Source: Strongylocentrotus purpuratus
Taxonomy: Eukaryota > Echinodermata > Echinoidea > Camarodonta > Strongylocentrotidae
DNA length: 64,000 nt
Direction: 5' to 3'
Assembly (NCBI RefSeq): GCF_000002235.5
Contig: NW_022145596.1
Location: 31,222,140 to 31,286,139, forward strand
Shown: one piece after another, positions 62,101 through 64,000 of the stretch
Numbering within the stretch: position 1 is the first letter of the stretch
Layout: every line of letters starts with the position of its first letter
Translations under genes and position numbers: made by a program
The notes under the pieces: generated by a model
Told to the model about the DNA's origin: nothing
The model's database searches: none
Seen by the model: the letters and a program-made list of their open reading frames with translations, nothing else

Positions 62101-63621
62101 TGCAATTTTCTTTTAGAGACTCATTCACCGTTAAATAAATGGCCACTCTCCTTCTTACGTGAATGGTATGATTCCAATTGCATATCAGCTTAAAGAGTAT
62201 GAATGTATGTTTATGTTTATATGAAAGATAAGTTTATATCAAATATTTATTTGAAAATCTTAATTATAAATAGTGTCCACTTTTGTTGCTAAGTGTATAT
62301 AAATATATATAATTATATTTGACGCCACTTGTTGAATTCGTTAACTTACTGACACACATAGGAGTAACACCAGACCACTGACCACCCGATAAGCATGACC
62401 GTTCCGTGTCTCCTTTCAATCCGAATCCAACATCACACTCATAGACACACGTCGATCCAACTATTTGGAAGAAACAAAGCGTCTGTTCAGAGCCAGAAGG
62501 CATTAAACTTGTGTTAAAGTATGAGCTAATGCTCTTCCGGCTCGAAACATACGAATAGAAAGATGATGGAGGAAGGATATTGAAGAAAAAAATATGAATA
62601 GGGTGTGTTCAGATAAAGCGCAGCAAGAAGTCACTAAGAGAGCATTAGTACTGAGACTAATGGATGAAATACGAGGGGACAGAGCGACCGAGCGGGAGAT
62701 CTTCCCTTTTGCCTTTTCTTTTCCCTTTCCACAATCCCTACCCCTCCCTTTTCTTGGTTTCACCCCCTCCATGCACCACTGACTTGGTTAATTAGTTTAC
62801 TTGGCTCTGCATTTACTAAGCTAGGACAATCCTCTTAAACCCAGCGTGTCTAGATATATTTGAATAGATGGAATATGGTTACAACTATTATTAGTATTTG
62901 GTGTCACCTGTGCCTGGGAGGCAAAAGTGAACTGAATCACTATGACCCTCGGGTCTCTCCTCCCGGTATAAATAATTGGGTGTGCAGGTGGACCACAACA
63001 CCGGGGTTTCCCCCTAATCTTAAACAAAAAGTGCAGTGGGTTCTTAACGCGCAAAAGTGGTGACTCTCCTCAACTTGTGGCCTCCATTTAACGTCCTATC
63101 CGAGGGACGGAGTGTGTTTCACTGTAACCCGGCCTGCATCTATGGAACAGGGGAGGGGCACGTTGACACATAACACATGCAGGCTTCATTCATCCGCCTA
63201 GGTTGGATAATTAGTGGCATAATAGTTGTAGTATGTTGCATACTACAGTGATATTCAACCATGATTCAATACTAGTGGATATAGCAATCATGTCAGACAC
63301 ATTGCCACTCCTGACGTTCTATTATATTTAGCTGAAATAATGTAAACGTGAGCTTTGATAACATGTAATGAGGTTAGTTAATTTCATCTTTATCGTTTTG
63401 CAAATGAAAATAATGCCGAAGAGACGATACATTTTATTTTGCACCATTTTTTACCAAATAATAAAATAACAAATTATTGATTTGGAAAGATACAATGTTT
63501 ATTCACCCTTTTCAAAAGGAAAGATCATACTTACCTCGCAAACGCTCTCCACCTAGTCCGATGCTACAAGATCTGTTGATCAGACCATTGTCTGGTGATG
63601 GCAGGGGCGGGCACACATCAG
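56173..63621 (-). CDS. SVEP1-like Sushi/HYR/GCC2 extracellular protein, C-terminal part
   Basis: Exons 63621-63535, 62460-62350, 61513-61322, 60473-60249, 59610-59474, 59001-58899, 58157-57873, 56597-56424 and 56213-56173; phases agree. The N-terminus lies beyond the window. Order: Sushi split over two exons (CPPLPSPDNG... STCVYECDVGFGLKG), Sushi (IQCPTLSAPEHGRTTPE), HYR (ALIRCPDDVTTRLPRG), HYR over two exons (SPRVVQCPQTHTIKTEQ... GTYTIKYVASDSNGNTASC), Sushi-like (NGNHFCTPWLNGQICQPTC), and an ephrin-receptor/GCC2 Cys-rich repeat (CPRGMYSSDLGPATQPICKP). This matches the Sushi-HYR-HYR-Sushi-GCC2 order of SVEP1, a secreted matrix and adhesion protein. A final 41-base exon adds LSAQAIEAEPQP and a stop, so EGF, pentraxin and the long Sushi array are absent. 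It is a short paralogue or a short isoform. Confidence 0.85.
56735..56975. repeat. GA-rich microsatellite region
   Basis: Two GAGA runs (about 56751-56775 and 56932-56952) within a wider GA-rich tract, in an intron of the SVEP1-like gene. Antisense ORFs rich in Ser/Leu here are artefacts. Confidence 0.85.
57530..57815. repeat. Foldback element in an intron of the SVEP1-like gene
   Basis: Arms of about 125-140 bases: GAACTTCATTTTCCGAAAGA pairs with TCTTTCAGAAAATGAAGTTC, then AAAACCAATTGAATGTGTTG with CAACACATTCAATTGGTTTT, and GGAAATCACTGTTTCTGGTTC with GAACCAGGGCA...AACAGTGATTTCC. The centre is about 15 bases. The right arm ends about 55 bases from exon 58157-57873. Confidence 0.85.
59222..59425. 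repeat. CA-rich microsatellite region
   Basis: ACAC runs at about 59227-59246 and 59354-59422 in an intron of the SVEP1-like gene. Confidence 0.85.
60618..60835. mobile_element. MITE with CAGGGGCGGATCTAG termini
   Basis: Left CAGGGGCGGATCTAG and right CTAGATCCGCCCCTG are perfect 15-bp inverted repeats, with C runs and a GGAAAAGGGG-rich inside. A related end occurs near 16613. I could not find an 8-bp target duplication. It lies 145 bases upstream (in the gene's sense) of the HYR exon at 60473. Confidence 0.75.
60930..61012. repeat. ATA/TTA microsatellite, tail of the adjacent SINE
   Basis: AATAATAATAAT run turning into TTATTATTATAATAATATT, directly beside a tRNA-derived SINE on the minus strand. 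Confidence 0.85.
61013..61215 (-). mobile_element. tRNA-derived SINE, family E
   Basis: The minus strand starts TAGTGGTGTAGTGGCTCATT (box A) and has TTGAGGGTTCGAATCC (box B), then a short body and an AT-trinucleotide tail. It is in sense orientation in the SVEP1-like intron. Confidence 0.75.
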
Positions 63622-64000
63622 CTGCCATCAAAAGTGTGTATTTTTATATTTTTAAAAGCATATGAAATTGTTAATGAGTCAGATGCATACTATACTTTCT
63701 ATTGACGACATTTACTTGTAGATAGCACACGTGTATGTCTTACAAATATTTATTTTAATCATAGTCTGAACTAAATGGGAATAAATGATAATTTTCAGTT
63801 ATGTATTTAAGTCTTTTGCGAAAATATATATGAAACTCAAACTATTGATACAAAAATAAACTTGATATTAAAAAATACATTTCATTTTGTATCATCACTG
63901 TGCGATATCTAATATGTTACGTTAGACAAAATGTTAACTCTCTTTCTCTCTCCCTATCTCTCTTCCTCTCCCTCCTCTCTTCTTCCCTCTCCCCGACCAC
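63622..64000. other. Intron of the SVEP1-like gene, window edge
   Basis: AT-rich, ending in a CT-rich microsatellite (about 63939-63991). No further exon recognised before the edge. 62465-63530 is likewise intronic with no supported coding sequence. Confidence 0.5.

Overview
This is invertebrate animal nuclear DNA, most likely from an echinoderm such as a sea urchin (inference). Genes are split by GT-AG introns, the DNA is AT-rich, and introns are full of SINEs, MITEs and microsatellites. The conserved proteins are closest to deuterostome versions I know. No bacterial operon structure is present.

Layout. (1) 480-2620, minus: the C-terminal part of PDZD11, a small PDZ protein whose last exon was not found. 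(2) 3056-14097, minus: a complete, apparently very young Ty3/gypsy LTR retrotransposon of about 11.0 kb. Its two 264-bp LTRs look identical and are flanked by the 5-bp duplication AATCT. It encodes Gag, Pol in the -1 frame, and a third ORF that is an intact TatD-family metallohydrolase with an Arg/Gly/Pro-rich N-terminus. Gag starts with a helix-hairpin-helix segment and has an 11-copy RS-type repeat; Pol ends in a PHD finger. A GGGAAAC slippery site with a predicted pseudoknot joins gag to pol. A splice acceptor immediately before the TatD start, plus a donor in the LTR, suggests a spliced subgenomic mRNA for the third ORF. (3) 15.3-16.5 kb: a degenerate GTGCCCC-rich repeat. (4) 17650-24513, plus: RPS3A, six exons, with several foldback/MITE insertions in its introns. 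(5) 27695-45552, minus: a 20-exon kinesin-like gene with a degenerate switch I; its introns carry a partial exon duplication, a LINE fragment with target duplications but no reverse transcriptase, and a hAT-like element nested in a CACTA-like one. (6) 46061-53209, plus: HPF1, the PARP1/2 cofactor, with an N-terminal PBZ zinc finger; it is divergent from the kinesin gene across about 0.5 kb. (7) 56173-63621, minus: the 3' part of a gene for a Sushi/HYR/ephrin-receptor-like extracellular protein resembling the N-terminal third of SVEP1, ending with its own short terminal exon.

The host genes are unrelated and do not form a functional cluster. The exceptional item is the retrotransposon. It combines a standard protease-RT-RNase H-integrase engine with three domains unusual for LTR elements: HhH and RS repeats in Gag, PHD in Pol, and a TatD nuclease-like accessory ORF. 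It has the signals to control their expression by frameshifting and probably splicing. Near-identical LTRs and three long intact ORFs suggest recent mobility.
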